A stretch of 64,000 nt of DNA from an uncultured Ruminococcus sp. (GTDB lineage Bacteria > Bacillota > Clostridia > Oscillospirales > Ruminococcaceae), in NCBI GenBank assembly GCA_949291125.1, contig CASEUJ010000040.1, positions 55,500-119,499 on the forward strand. The letters run 5' to 3'. The position numbers and the translations under genes are program-made. Under the pieces are notes generated by a model. The model searched no databases. It was not told the origin of the DNA and saw nothing but the letters and a program-made list of their open reading frames with translations. Shown one piece after another: positions 17,366-26,163 of this stretch. Positions within the stretch are counted from its first letter, which is position 1. Each line of letters starts with the position of its first letter.

Positions 17366-18544
17366 ATGAAAGCAGAGGGATTTCAAGAACATTTGGAAAA
17401 GAATTTGATTCCATTCTGGAATCACATGGAAGACAATAAAAATGGAGGCTTTTACGGATATGCCGATTCCGACGGAAATCCAAATGAAAGCAGCGTAAAA
17501 GGATGCATTCTGAACAGCCGCATTCTATGGTTTTACGCCGCAGCATACCAGTTGCTGAAAAAACCAGAGTTGCTTGCAAAAGCAGAACATGCTTATCAGT
17601 TCCTTTCGGAGCATTTCTATGACAGCAGATACGGCGGTGTGTTCTGGTCAGTTCATGCAGACGGAACACCAGAAGATACAACAAAACACACTTATAATCA
17701 GGCATTTGCCGTGTATGCCCTTTCGGAATATTATCAGGCAAGCGGAAAAAAGGATGCTTTGAACCTTGCCTATAGTCTGTATCGAACAATAGAAGGCAAA
17801 TGTCGTGATGCAGAAGGCTACTTCGAGGCGTTCAGCTGTGATTTTTCACCTGTTTCCAATGAAAAGCTATCGGAGAACGGTGTACTTGCAGAGCGTACCA
17901 TGAATACACTGCTCCATGTGCTAGAGGCATATACAGAGCTTTACAGAGCTGATAAATTCTACGCTGTGGGAGATTCTATCCGGGACATTCTTCGTATTTT
18001 CAAATTCAAAGTTTACGATGCGGACAAAGAAATTTGCCGGGTATTTTTTGATAAAGAATATCATTCCTTGATTGCGCTGGAATCCTATGGCCATGATATT
18101 GAAGCCTCATGGCTGATTGACAGAGCGTGTCAGGTTCTTGATGACAAAGCTTACTATGCAGAAATGCTTCCTGTTATCGAACAGTTGGCTGACGGCGCCT
18201 ATAAAAATGGGATTGATGCTAAAAATCACGCAATGAACAACGAATGTGAAAATGGAACAGTCAATGCCAAAAAAGTATGGTGGGTACAGGCAGAATCTGT
18301 AACTGGTTTTTACAATGCTTATCAGAATCAGCCTGATAAGATAGAATATCTGCAAATTTCTGAAAATGTCTGGGATTATATCCAGAAATACATCATTGAT
18401 CCGAAAACTGGAGAATGGATTGAGGATATTATGCCAGATAATACCGTGAAATCCGGTCAAGCATTAGCACATCCTTGGAAATGTCCATATCATAACGGCA
18501 GAATGTGCATTGAAATAATCCGTAGACTTTCATCTGCTTCTTAA
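17366..18544 (+). CDS. Cellobiose 2-epimerase (AGE family)
   Basis: 392 residues of the N-acylglucosamine 2-epimerase superfamily with an (alpha/alpha)6 barrel pattern. Motifs typical of cellobiose 2-epimerase include NSRILWFYAAAY, TKHTYNQAFAVYALSEYY, ERTMNTLLHVLEAY, and SYGHDIEASWLID with its catalytic His. The enzyme interconverts glucose and mannose at the reducing end of beta-1,4-disaccharides, for example mannobiose to mannosylglucose. In Ruminococcus the product goes to a GH130 phosphorylase, not present in this window. Ribosome site AAGGAGG at 17351-17357. It is followed 14 bp later by the GH26 gene. No signal peptide, so cytoplasmic. Confidence 0.9.
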   Translation: MKAEGFQEHLEKNLIPFWNHMEDNKNGGFYGYADSDGNPNESSVKGCILNSRILWFYAAAYQLLKKPELLAKAEHAYQFLSEHFYDSRYGGVFWSVHADGTPEDTTKHTYNQAFAVYALSEYYQASGKKDALNLAYSLYRTIEGKCRDAEGYFEAFSCDFSPVSNEKLSENGVLAERTMNTLLHVLEAYTELYRADKFYAVGDSIRDILRIFKFKVYDADKEICRVFFDKEYHSLIALESYGHDIEASWLIDRACQVLDDKAYYAEMLPVIEQLADGAYKNGIDAKNHAMNNECENGTVNAKKVWWVQAESVTGFYNAYQNQPDKIEYLQISENVWDYIQKYIIDPKTGEWIEDIMPDNTVKSGQALAHPWKCPYHNGRMCIEIIRRLSSAS

Positions 18545-18558
18545 GGAGGTAAATTCTC

Positions 18559-19506
18559 ATGCAAAAAACAGCAAATCCGAATGCTTCAGCAGCAACAAAA
18601 AAACTACTGAATGATTTATCAGAGACTGCGGGAAAGGCAATTATAACCGGACAACATACGCAGACAAATACAATGGAAGAAATTAATTACATCCGCAAGG
18701 AAACCGGAAAAGAGCCATTACTCAGAGGCTTTGAACTGCTGGCATATTCTCCGAATATCAATTATCAAAATGCCACGGACGAGTGTCTGACAGAAGTTTA
18801 TGAAAATCGCAATACTATGCAAACAGCTTTGAAATGGGCAAAAGAAACAGGTGGTATCGTTACTCTTACTTTCCATTGGTTTTCTCCGTTGGGCGGTCAT
18901 GATAAAAGCTTTTATGCGAAAAATACGGATTTTGATGCGGAAAAGATTCTCATAGAAGGTGCGCCTGAACGCATTGCATTTTATCGCGACATGGATGTTA
19001 TTGCCGCAGAACTAAAAAAATTCCAGAATGCTGATATTCCTGTATTATGGCGTCCTTTTCATGAAGCGGACGGCGAATGGTTCTGGTGGGGCGCAAAAGG
19101 TCCGGTCATTGCATCGAAGCTATATCGACTAATGTTTGAATACTATACCAATGTGTTACATCTAGATAATTTGATCTGGGTTTGGAATTGTCCCGTAAAG
19201 GAAGCATATCCGGGTGATGCATATGTGGATATTGTTTCTATGGATATTTATCTGTCGAATTATGAAAAAACGGATTATCATCAGCAATACGATCAGCTGA
19301 TTCAAGCGACATCGCCCTACAAAACAGCAGCTCTGGCAGAAGTGGGATACATGCCAGATATTCAACTGCTATCACAGTCCCACACACCTTGGGCGTATTA
19401 TATGACATGGTCGAAGGAATTCTGCATTGGCGAACAGTATAATAGCGTCAATCAGCTGAAATCCATGTATCAAAATTCGTATGCTATTTGTGCTGAAAAT
19501 GCGTGA
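18559..19506 (+). CDS. Intracellular GH26 beta-mannanase
   Basis: 315 residues without signal peptide, dockerin or binding module, so probably cytoplasmic and acting on imported manno-oligosaccharides. GH26 motifs: GGIVTLTFHWFSP (98-110), acid/base Glu in WRPFHEADGEWFWWG (E169), nucleophile Glu in ALAEVGYMP (E261). AAGGAGG precedes the start. Pairing with cellobiose 2-epimerase fits the route mannan oligomer to mannobiose to mannosylglucose known in Ruminococcus. It could be a mannobiose-releasing exo-type enzyme; endo or exo mode cannot be told by eye. Confidence 0.92.
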   Translation: MQKTANPNASAATKKLLNDLSETAGKAIITGQHTQTNTMEEINYIRKETGKEPLLRGFELLAYSPNINYQNATDECLTEVYENRNTMQTALKWAKETGGIVTLTFHWFSPLGGHDKSFYAKNTDFDAEKILIEGAPERIAFYRDMDVIAAELKKFQNADIPVLWRPFHEADGEWFWWGAKGPVIASKLYRLMFEYYTNVLHLDNLIWVWNCPVKEAYPGDAYVDIVSMDIYLSNYEKTDYHQQYDQLIQATSPYKTAALAEVGYMPDIQLLSQSHTPWAYYMTWSKEFCIGEQYNSVNQLKSMYQNSYAICAENA

Positions 19507-19546
19507 TATGTTTTAATTTGAAAATTCTATGGAAAAATAAAGAATG

Positions 19547-19670
19547 CCCCCACTGGGCTGTCGGGCTATCCTCGTTCGACAGTCAGTGGGGTGTATCTCT
19601 ATTTGTATTATCCCAAAGTGTTTCAAGCACAATGAGCGGACACTGTCATCAAAACAGTATCCGCTCATTG
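19547..19670. repeat. Two hairpins between GH26 and hpf genes
   Basis: First dyad: CCCCACTG/CAGTGGGG (19548-19555, 19584-19591) with an inner CTGTCG/CGACAG pair; on the minus strand a T-rich stretch follows, so it may end the hpf transcript. Second dyad: a long stem, 19630-19646 with 19654-19670, around a short loop and without a U-tract. Both lie between convergent genes and probably act in transcript ending or stability. Confidence 0.5.
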
Positions 19671-19722
19671 TATTTATGCGTGAACAAGTTGTAAAAAGAA
19701 CATTTGTTATGGAGTGTGCGGT

Positions 19723-20247
19723 TTACTCGTAGATTGGCTCTAACACAGCGTATTTTCCATCGGCGCGCTTGTAAACCACATTAACCTCACCAGTGTTGGC
19801 GTTGGTGAACATGAAGAAAGCATGTCCCAGCAGATCCATCTGAAGAATTGCTTCATCCAAATCCATCGGGTGCATCACAAATTTCTTGTGACGGATGACC
19901 TCATGATCGGCTTCTGCGATTGGCTCATCAAAGAGATCTTGGAAGGCCGATTCCTTCAGCTTCTTTTCAATACGAGTCTTGTTCTTCCGGATCTGGCGAA
20001 TGATCTTATCGATGCAGGCATCCAAGGCATCTTCCTTGTCCACTGCGGACTGCTCGGCGCGATAGATGATGTTGTTATAGATCACCGTCAATTCGATGAT
20101 AATCAGGTTTTTATGTGCAGACATAATGATCTTTGACTCGGCCTCTTCGCCGAAGAATTTATTCAGCCTTGCATTCAGCCGCTCTTCTGCGTACTCCGTA
20201 AAGTTCTGTGGGATTTGCATTTTTTTTGCTGTAATTGTCATTTTCAT
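19723..20247 (-). CDS. hpf: Long-form ribosome hibernation promoting factor
   Basis: 174 residues from the ATG at 20247, which has AGGAGG ahead; an in-frame start 63 bases earlier lacks one. N-terminal S30AE domain (1-100; ITAKKMQIPQNFTEYAEERL, ... RAEQSAVDKEDALDACIDKIIRQIRK) binds the 30S subunit at tRNA/mRNA sites. Linker, then the C-terminal dimerisation domain (about 118-174; VIRHKKFVMHPMDLDEAILQMDLLGHAFFMFTN). Long HPF dimerises ribosomes into inactive 100S particles in stationary phase in Firmicutes. Single gene. Confidence 0.96.
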   Translation of the reverse strand: MKMTITAKKMQIPQNFTEYAEERLNARLNKFFGEEAESKIIMSAHKNLIIIELTVIYNNIIYRAEQSAVDKEDALDACIDKIIRQIRKNKTRIEKKLKESAFQDLFDEPIAEADHEVIRHKKFVMHPMDLDEAILQMDLLGHAFFMFTNANTGEVNVVYKRADGKYAVLEPIYE

Positions 20248-20355
20248 ATTGGATTCCTCCTGATTTATAATAATCATTGCATTACATGCCGGCGTATTCC
20301 ATTTTGGCACAGCCGGAACGCATCTGCAATTACAGACAACATGTTAAAAGCTGCT

Positions 20356-21386
20356 TTACGCTTCTTCGACTGGCATAGATGCAGTTAGCACCCCACGTAG
20401 CCGCCCAAGATCAAAGCCATTCAATGCCATATCGGCATTCAAGTCAAAGGGCATCCACTGGGAAAGCGTATCACATCCCAACAGCCATTTTTGAAGCACG
20501 ACTGCATCGGCAATCGTTACCTGTCCATCACCGTTTCCATCTCCCAGCAGAAACTCGCCCAGTTCTTCCGTCACATCGGTAATGTCAGAAGCCATTGGCG
20601 AAACCCGGAAGATACGCTGTGTGGTTTCGGTGGGGGTGTTTTCCCAATCCCGTTTATGCTGCCAGATCGCCTGGATATAACCCGTTGATGCGGGCTTTAA
20701 CACTTGGACATAATACGCCGACGATCCGTCGACCAGATCATACGATTGATGTACGATATTTTCCTCCAGTACAACTTCATACTCGGTAGAAGCCATGACG
20801 CTTTGCATCGTGTAGCTGTAGCCGCCATCCATATAGCATTCATCGCAGAACACGATATAGCCGTCCCAGATAGAGACGCTGCCATGTTCGGTCGTAAAGA
20901 CCTCTGCTTCGTTATAGCCATCGGGGACAAAGGCGGATAAATCAGTCTGAGTCACCTGTAACTGTTCATCCACTGTAAAGGTATACTGAAAGGCAATGGC
21001 GGTCTCTTCCCGCAGCGAATTCATTTCATACCAAGTCAGGGTGATGATGCCGGGGGACTGTGCCTCCACCGCCAGCATCTCATGATACCAGCCATCATTC
21101 ATATACTCCATTTTGTAAGCTCCTTGAGAGAGAATCGTAAAATCCGCCGTAGAGCCTTCAATGGAGAAGTCATAGCTGATGGTCATCCATTCATCCAGAT
21201 CCACGCAGACATAGATCCGGCTGCTCTCTACATGGGTATGCCCATAAGTGTTGAGAAAATCTACTGTCTCCTCGTAGGTACGGGGACAGCGAATGCAGCA
21301 TCTTCTGCGCTGACCTGCACACCGGCATTTTGAGCCAGACCAAGAAATAGCGCAGCTACCGCAAAAGCGGCAAGTTGTCTTTTCAT
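20356..21386 (-). pseudogene. Secreted dockerin protein, broken by a frameshift near a CCCC run
   Basis: An ATG at 21386 opens a signal peptide (MKRQLAAFAVAALFLGLA, cleavage near VSAEDA), but the frame stops after about 41 codons. The rest, in another frame from about 21285 (RTYEETVDFLNTYGHTH...), is open to 20356. A one-base change at the run of four C (minus strand, 21282-21285) would join them into a protein of about 343 residues. The body has no family I recognise; the C-terminus is a dockerin (GDGNGDGQVTIADAVVLQKWLLG, then FDLNADMALNGFDLGRLRG). It could be a real mutation or a sequencing error in a homopolymer. Confidence 0.75.
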
Positions 21387-21474
21387 AAAAATCCTCACTT
21401 TCTAATGTGAATTTATCCTTTTCCTTCTGACTACATGCAGCACAGAAAGTAAACCGAATGTAATCATATAATAT

Positions 21475-21503
21475 ATTATAACATACTCCTATTTTTTTGG
21501 CAA
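21475..21503 (-). promoter_or_regulatory. Promoter for frameshifted dockerin gene
   Basis: Minus strand TTGCCA (21498-21503), 17 bp spacer, TATAAT (21475-21480) with TGT before the -10. Confidence 0.75.
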
Positions 21504-21646
21504 GTAAAATCCGGCTTTTTATGCGTTTTACACAAAAAATAGAAATGCTTTTAGCGAATTTGTCTGAAGATCAAGAAGGCGCTTTGATTTGAGCAGAAAG
21601 AAATCAAAGGAATTTTGGCGGATTTTACAAAAAATCACGATTTCAC

Positions 21647-21675
21647 TTGCACTTTTGCTGAAAATGTATTATGAT
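21647..21675 (+). promoter_or_regulatory. Promoter for FHA-RodA-PBP operon
   Basis: TTGCAC (21647-21652), 17 bp spacer, TATGAT (21670-21675). The AT-rich 140 bp between this and the divergent dockerin promoter holds no other signal I can see. Confidence 0.65.
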
Positions 21676-21718
21676 ATATAGAACAGGAAAAATCATATTG
21701 AGGAGGAAAAGATAGCGT

Positions 21719-22180
21719 ATGTTCGAACATCTCACAGAAACTTTGCAAGAATCTGCACTGTTTTCAATCGTAGTCAGTGCGGTGGTTGTGGTGATGATCG
21801 CTGCCTCTATTCTGAATATTTATGCAAAGGCACGCGAGGAAAAAGAAGTTGAGCGGCTTCGCTGGAATAAAGTTAGCGCACATATGGCGCTATATGATAA
21901 GACGAATCGCACGATGATCCCACTCGAAGCAGATGAGATCTTGATCGGGCGGCATGGTGCGGCGGATATCCGCTTTCCGGATATGAGTGTGTCGCGTTAT
22001 CATGCGGTGCTCTATGTTTCCAATGGTGTATGGAGTGTGATGGATTTAGACTCCAAATCCGGGACATATGTCAATGGCAGAAAGATCCGTTCACAGGTAA
22101 CGCTGAAAGATATGGACGAGATCCGATTTGGCACAAAAGCTGTCGTCATTCGCCAGAGAAGGAGGCAGCAACATGTATAA
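21719..22180 (+). CDS. Membrane-anchored FHA-domain protein
   Basis: 153 residues: an N-terminal transmembrane helix (about 12-32), a basic/acidic linker, then a forkhead-associated domain (about 60-148; ILIGRHGAADIRFPDMSVSRYHA, ... DLDSKSGTYVNGRKI), with the GRH, SxxH and NG residues that bind phosphothreonine. AGGAGG lies 12 bases before the start. The gene overlaps the following RodA/FtsW gene by 8 bases, so it is translated with a peptidoglycan polymerase. Actinobacteria have a similar FHA-RodA-PBP group next to Ser/Thr kinases; no kinase or phosphatase gene is in this window. Confidence 0.9.
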   Translation: MFEHLTETLQESALFSIVVSAVVVVMIAASILNIYAKAREEKEVERLRWNKVSAHMALYDKTNRTMIPLEADEILIGRHGAADIRFPDMSVSRYHAVLYVSNGVWSVMDLDSKSGTYVNGRKIRSQVTLKDMDEIRFGTKAVVIRQRRRQQHV

Positions 22181-23471
22181 AAACGGTCTTTCCTATGCTG
22201 GATGTACGTCTATCGTACTACTGACACATCTGATCATGCTTGCGGCGATTTTGCTGCGCGGGAATTATGATGGACTGGCATCTGTTTTACCGCTTGCAAC
22301 TGCGGTGATCGGGTTGGATATTGTTTATAGCACAATGCTGCGCTTGGTATATCGTCAGATGACCTATACACTGGATTTTATGCTGTTGTTACTTTTAAAT
22401 ATCAGTGTGATGTTTCAGTCATGCTTTGGCGGTGCCGGATTTGCGTTCAAGCATTATGTAACGTGTATTTTAGCACTTGTCATGTGTCAGCTTGGATTTT
22501 TGCTGACGCGCAATCATGCGTGGATCCAATCCAAAAAGATTGTGCTGTACTGTATTTTGGGTGCGCTGATTCTGAGCATTCTCTTTTTAACCGGAAGCCG
22601 CAGTATGTGGATCAACATCGGCCCCATCAGCATTCAGCCGTCTGAATTTATGAAGCCTGTTTTTGTGCTATTGTGTGCAACCTCGATTCGTGAACAGCAT
22701 GAGAAGAAAAAGATTCTCTTGTTTTATGTGTCAAAGGAAACATTGATCCTGACGGGGGCATTTATTGTGATCGTAGGACTCCAGTGGTGGTGTCGAGACC
22801 TCGGTTCTCTTCCGACATTTGCCGCAGCTTATGGCTGCGCGATGGTATGTCGGCTTTGCTACCCAAAAGCGAAATTTTCCAAAAAAACGGTAATCGTACT
22901 ATGTGTGATTGGTGTGGCGCTGATTGCATTGGCAGCACGATTCGCGCCAGGCTATGTCCAGGATCGGCTGTCTGTGGATATCTGGAACCAAATGGAGGGA
23001 AACGGTTATCAACAGTGCCGCGCACTGATCGCGATCGCAGAAGGCGGTCTGTTTGGCAAAGGCCCTGGAAACGGGACGCTTTATCGTGTATTTGCATCAG
23101 ATACGGATATTGTCTTTTCCACCATCTGTGAGGAATGGGGATTTTTGGTGGCGCTATTGACCATTTTGATTCTCATGTGCATGATGCTCTTGCCTATGAT
23201 CAATAAACCGCGCAGCTATTTCCATACGACGATGATTTTAGGTGTTGTAGCGGTCATGATCGTACAGATGGGACTGAATATTTTTGGCTCATGTAATCTA
23301 ATCCCATTTACCGGCGTTACGATCCCGTTTATTTCCCAAGGCGGAAGCTCAATGCTCACAAGCGGATTTCTTGCGGGTATGCTCCGCGCCGGACAATCAC
23401 CAGTGTTCCGAAAGCCGGAAAAGAAATCCATTCAGCCAAAACGTCTGAAGAAAAAGAAGGTGACAGCATGA
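22173..23471 (+). CDS. RodA/FtsW/SpoVE-family peptidoglycan glycosyltransferase
   Basis: 432 residues from the ATG at 22173 (GGAGG at 22161-22165). About ten membrane helices. SEDS-family motifs: NIGPISIQPSEFMKP, the WCRDLGSL loop (conserved Asp in a large loop), GNGYQQCRALIAIAEGGLFGKGPGNG, and the C-terminal TGVTIPFISQGGSSML. SEDS proteins polymerise lipid II glycan strands with a partner class B PBP. The partner is encoded next, with a 4-base overlap. Whether this pair serves elongation, division or sporulation is not clear from sequence. Confidence 0.93.
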   Translation: MYKNGLSYAGCTSIVLLTHLIMLAAILLRGNYDGLASVLPLATAVIGLDIVYSTMLRLVYRQMTYTLDFMLLLLLNISVMFQSCFGGAGFAFKHYVTCILALVMCQLGFLLTRNHAWIQSKKIVLYCILGALILSILFLTGSRSMWINIGPISIQPSEFMKPVFVLLCATSIREQHEKKKILLFYVSKETLILTGAFIVIVGLQWWCRDLGSLPTFAAAYGCAMVCRLCYPKAKFSKKTVIVLCVIGVALIALAARFAPGYVQDRLSVDIWNQMEGNGYQQCRALIAIAEGGLFGKGPGNGTLYRVFASDTDIVFSTICEEWGFLVALLTILILMCMMLLPMINKPRSYFHTTMILGVVAVMIVQMGLNIFGSCNLIPFTGVTIPFISQGGSSMLTSGFLAGMLRAGQSPVFRKPEKKSIQPKRLKKKKVTA

Positions 23472-24847
23472 AACGTAAGAAACGCATAAAAAGCATTCAA
23501 AGCATTCGCCGTGGTGAACGGTTGACGATCCTAATCCTGATCCTGTTCTTTTTAGGAATGGGCGTATTGGTGTTAAAAATCGTGCTAGAAGCGCCGTTTT
23601 ATATGTCGCATTCCAACAATATTACCTTGGGAAAAGTCTATGACTGTCATCAGGAAGTTTTGTTTGATCCAGATGCGACACCTGAGGAATATGGTTCAGA
23701 TTATTTTTTGGATATCGGAAATGTGATTGGCGACGACAGCGGTCAGATGACCAATACGTTGGTGTCAGAAAATCTTGAATCTCTTCAGAATTACAGTCTG
23801 ATTTTTGGTGCGACAGAAAGCGGCGGAGAAGCAGCTATCTATGCCACATTGGATCATGCCGTAAACCAGACGGTCTACCAGTCTTTCGGCAGCAAGAACG
23901 GCACTGCCATTGCCTATAACTACAAAACCGGTGAGATACTGGTCTGTGTCAGCAAGCCGAGCGTCAATATTTTAGACGGCTATACTAATATTGATTCTTT
24001 AGAAGAGGGTAGTTTAATCTGTAAGGCATTCTATGAAACAACGCCGGGTTCGACACAAAAGGTCGCGACCACGGCTGCGGCACTCGAAGAACTTGGCTAT
24101 GATGGGCTGATGGCAAAAAGCTATTATTGTAGCGGAAGTTATACGACGGTGCATGGCGAAAAAATTATTTGCCATAATGCATATGGTCATGGGACGCAAA
24201 ATATTGTACAGGCATTTGAAAATAGCTGTAATCCGTTCTTCGCCCAGCTTGTTGAGGATCTTCCGCTTGACAGCATTATTCGTGCGTATGAACAGATGGG
24301 GATCTCCGTCAACGGCGGGAAGTCGGAACGCATTGAGATTGATGGTATTCATGCTTTCAAAGCATCCGTAGAGCTGACGGATACCAGCGAGTTCAATACT
24401 ATGTGGAACTGTATGGGGCAGAGCGAAGCATTGGCAAGTCCGTGCCAGATGATGTTGTGGGAGAGCGCCATTGCAAATGGGACTGGCGTGGTGACTAATG
24501 CATATCTGATTGACCATGTGGAAAATGTCATGGGTCAGACAACCTATAATGCAGAAACTTCATACGGGGATCAAGTGTTTCCTGCGAAAGTGGCGAGTGA
24601 GCTGAAAGAGATTATGCTGAAAAACGGTGCAGATCAATATGGCTCGATTCCGTATTCTGTTGGTGTCAAGAGTGGTACTGCACAAGTGGACAATGGCGCT
24701 TCGGAGAATTCTCTGCTGGTTGGCTTCTGCAATGATCCGGATCTGCCGATTGCATTTTGCGTGGTGATCGAAGATCGTGTTTCCGGAGAAGTTTCTACAA
24801 CTGATATTGTGTCGAAAATGCTTCAGGCGTTGAACTCTTCTAATTGA
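23468..24847 (+). CDS. Class B penicillin-binding protein (transpeptidase)
   Basis: 459 residues with one N-terminal membrane anchor (about 18-40) and a transpeptidase domain. Active-site motifs are all present: STQK (S195-K198), SCN (S253-N255), KSG (K401-G403). At 459 residues it is short, like the PbpA class of actinobacteria, with a reduced pedestal domain. It overlaps the RodA/FtsW gene by ATGA and should be its crosslinking partner. It ends the operon; a weak hairpin TTGAGT/ACTCAA (24844-24869) with a TTTTTC tail follows. Confidence 0.93.
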   Translation: MKRKKRIKSIQSIRRGERLTILILILFFLGMGVLVLKIVLEAPFYMSHSNNITLGKVYDCHQEVLFDPDATPEEYGSDYFLDIGNVIGDDSGQMTNTLVSENLESLQNYSLIFGATESGGEAAIYATLDHAVNQTVYQSFGSKNGTAIAYNYKTGEILVCVSKPSVNILDGYTNIDSLEEGSLICKAFYETTPGSTQKVATTAAALEELGYDGLMAKSYYCSGSYTTVHGEKIICHNAYGHGTQNIVQAFENSCNPFFAQLVEDLPLDSIIRAYEQMGISVNGGKSERIEIDGIHAFKASVELTDTSEFNTMWNCMGQSEALASPCQMMLWESAIANGTGVVTNAYLIDHVENVMGQTTYNAETSYGDQVFPAKVASELKEIMLKNGADQYGSIPYSVGVKSGTAQVDNGASENSLLVGFCNDPDLPIAFCVVIEDRVSGEVSTTDIVSKMLQALNSSN

Positions 24848-25008
24848 GTTTAATTTCAAGCTGACTCAAATCGCTTTTTCTCTTTTTCACTCGTTCTAAG
24901 ACAAATGATATCTTTTACAAAACGGATAATCACTTTATTATCGCCAACGATCCTGATCAACAATCACCTTTTATGAAACAAAAACGAATCAGACAATCTA
25001 GCATAGCA

Positions 25009-25470
25009 TTACAAAAGCAGCTCCATTTCATGTTCTTTCAGCGTAAAACCTCGTTTTACATATAGCCGCCTCCCCTGCACACTGCTGCTAAGCCAAAGCC
25101 GCCGGACACCATTAGTCTTGGCAAAGTCGATAATTGCATCTAATATCTTGCTGGCACAACCTTGTTTGCGATAGGCTGGCACAGTATAGATACTCAGGAT
25201 ATAACCTTCACTGCCAGTCAGGTTTCCATCATAGGGTATACGTGAAAACAGACACAGCGCACCGATTGCAGCAAGTGTGTTCTCCTGCAAGACTCCCCAA
25301 CAGAATAGATCTTGATTGATATGCGACAAGTAATACTGTTTTGTTGCAAGTTCCAGCAAAGAACATTCCACGCTATTTGGAAGTTCCATTAACTCCTGCA
25401 ACAATTCCATTCGCAATTGCCAAAATCCATTGACAAATTTCTCATTCAGCCGAATCACATCACTGTTCAT
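25009..25470 (-). CDS. GNAT-family acetyltransferase
   Basis: 153 residues. GNAT core: YILSIYTVPAYRKQGCASKILDAIIDFAKTNGVRRLWLSSS with the acetyl-CoA loop RKQGCA, then GRRLYVKRGF. The ATG at 25470 has AGGAGG 6-11 bases upstream. The substrate is unknown. It is convergent with the PBP operon and looks like a single gene. Confidence 0.85.
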   Translation of the reverse strand: MNSDVIRLNEKFVNGFWQLRMELLQELMELPNSVECSLLELATKQYYLSHINQDLFCWGVLQENTLAAIGALCLFSRIPYDGNLTGSEGYILSIYTVPAYRKQGCASKILDAIIDFAKTNGVRRLWLSSSVQGRRLYVKRGFTLKEHEMELLL

Positions 25471-25493
25471 ATTTTCCTCCTGAAAGCCTGGGT

Positions 25494-25877
25494 ATGTGCG
25501 TTTTGGTGCAAGAGCTTCTCACATCCGCTCACATCCGCCTATTTTGGATAAAATGCAGTCAAATACGACCCAGTCAACAATTTCCAAATCCCAACTTGAT
25601 CTTCTCCCGCACCTCCGGCGGCAATACTTTACAGACCTGTACCACACGCAAAGATTCATCCTGCACGATGGTGATCCGGCGTAAAATCCTCGTAGCCGAC
25701 TTTGGGTAGATCCGAGCCATGCCAGGTTTTTTCCGATTAGTATGCAATTTGTAAAGTTGATGTCGGTTCCCGTGTTTCTTCGCCTTTCAATTTGGTTTGG
25801 CTGTATGGTGTTTTCTTTGTACCCATAGGTGTTGCCAGTTCGCTTGATATGAGTTGTGATAACTTACTTTTACCGCT
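25494..25877. other. No intact gene; probable decayed sequence
   Basis: I see no intact gene here. On the minus strand a 48-codon open stretch (25574-25720) has an ordinary protein-like composition but no match I recognise. The segment lies downstream of a truncated methyltransferase remnant and probably belongs to the same decayed region. Confidence 0.4.
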
Positions 25878-26024
25878 TCATTGGTATGCGATTGCCCTTA
25901 ATCTTCGATAATCTGCAATCCATTGTGTCCCATTCCAAAGATGATGAATATAACGTAGCAAATCCTCACCGTATTTTGATACAAAATCATGCTTATTATC
26001 ATACAAAATGGAATTCCACTTCAT
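25878..26024 (-). pseudogene. N-terminal remnant of a SAM-dependent methyltransferase
   Basis: From an ATG at 26024 the minus strand encodes 48 residues starting MKWNSILYDNKHDFVSKYGE, the typical opening of small class I methyltransferases of the trans-aconitate methyltransferase type. The SAM-binding GxGxG part never appears: the frame departs after about 25 residues and stops at 25878. A good ribosome site (GGGGGTG) and a promoter (26060-26088) remain. Confidence 0.6.
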
Positions 26025-26059
26025 TTCCTGTCACCCCCTTGTTGTTTCATCTATATTCC

Positions 26060-26088
26060 ATTATACCATGATTTGCGAGGAAACGCAA
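26060..26088 (-). promoter_or_regulatory. Promoter of methyltransferase remnant
   Basis: Minus strand TTGCGT (26083-26088), 17 bp spacer, TATAAT (26060-26065) with TGG before the -10. Confidence 0.6.
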
Positions 26089-26089
26089 C

Positions 26090-26125
26090 AAAAAGCAGAC
26101 CGCACACTTCACGATCTGCTTTTTT
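26090..26125. terminator. Terminator of gltB-gltD
   Basis: Stem GCAGA/TCTGC extended by A/T pairs (26090-26099, 26115-26125) with T-runs on both strands. It ends gltD on the minus strand. Confidence 0.7.
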
Positions 26126-26163
26126 CGCGTACTCTATTGTATGATCTCTTTCAATCCGTAGCT

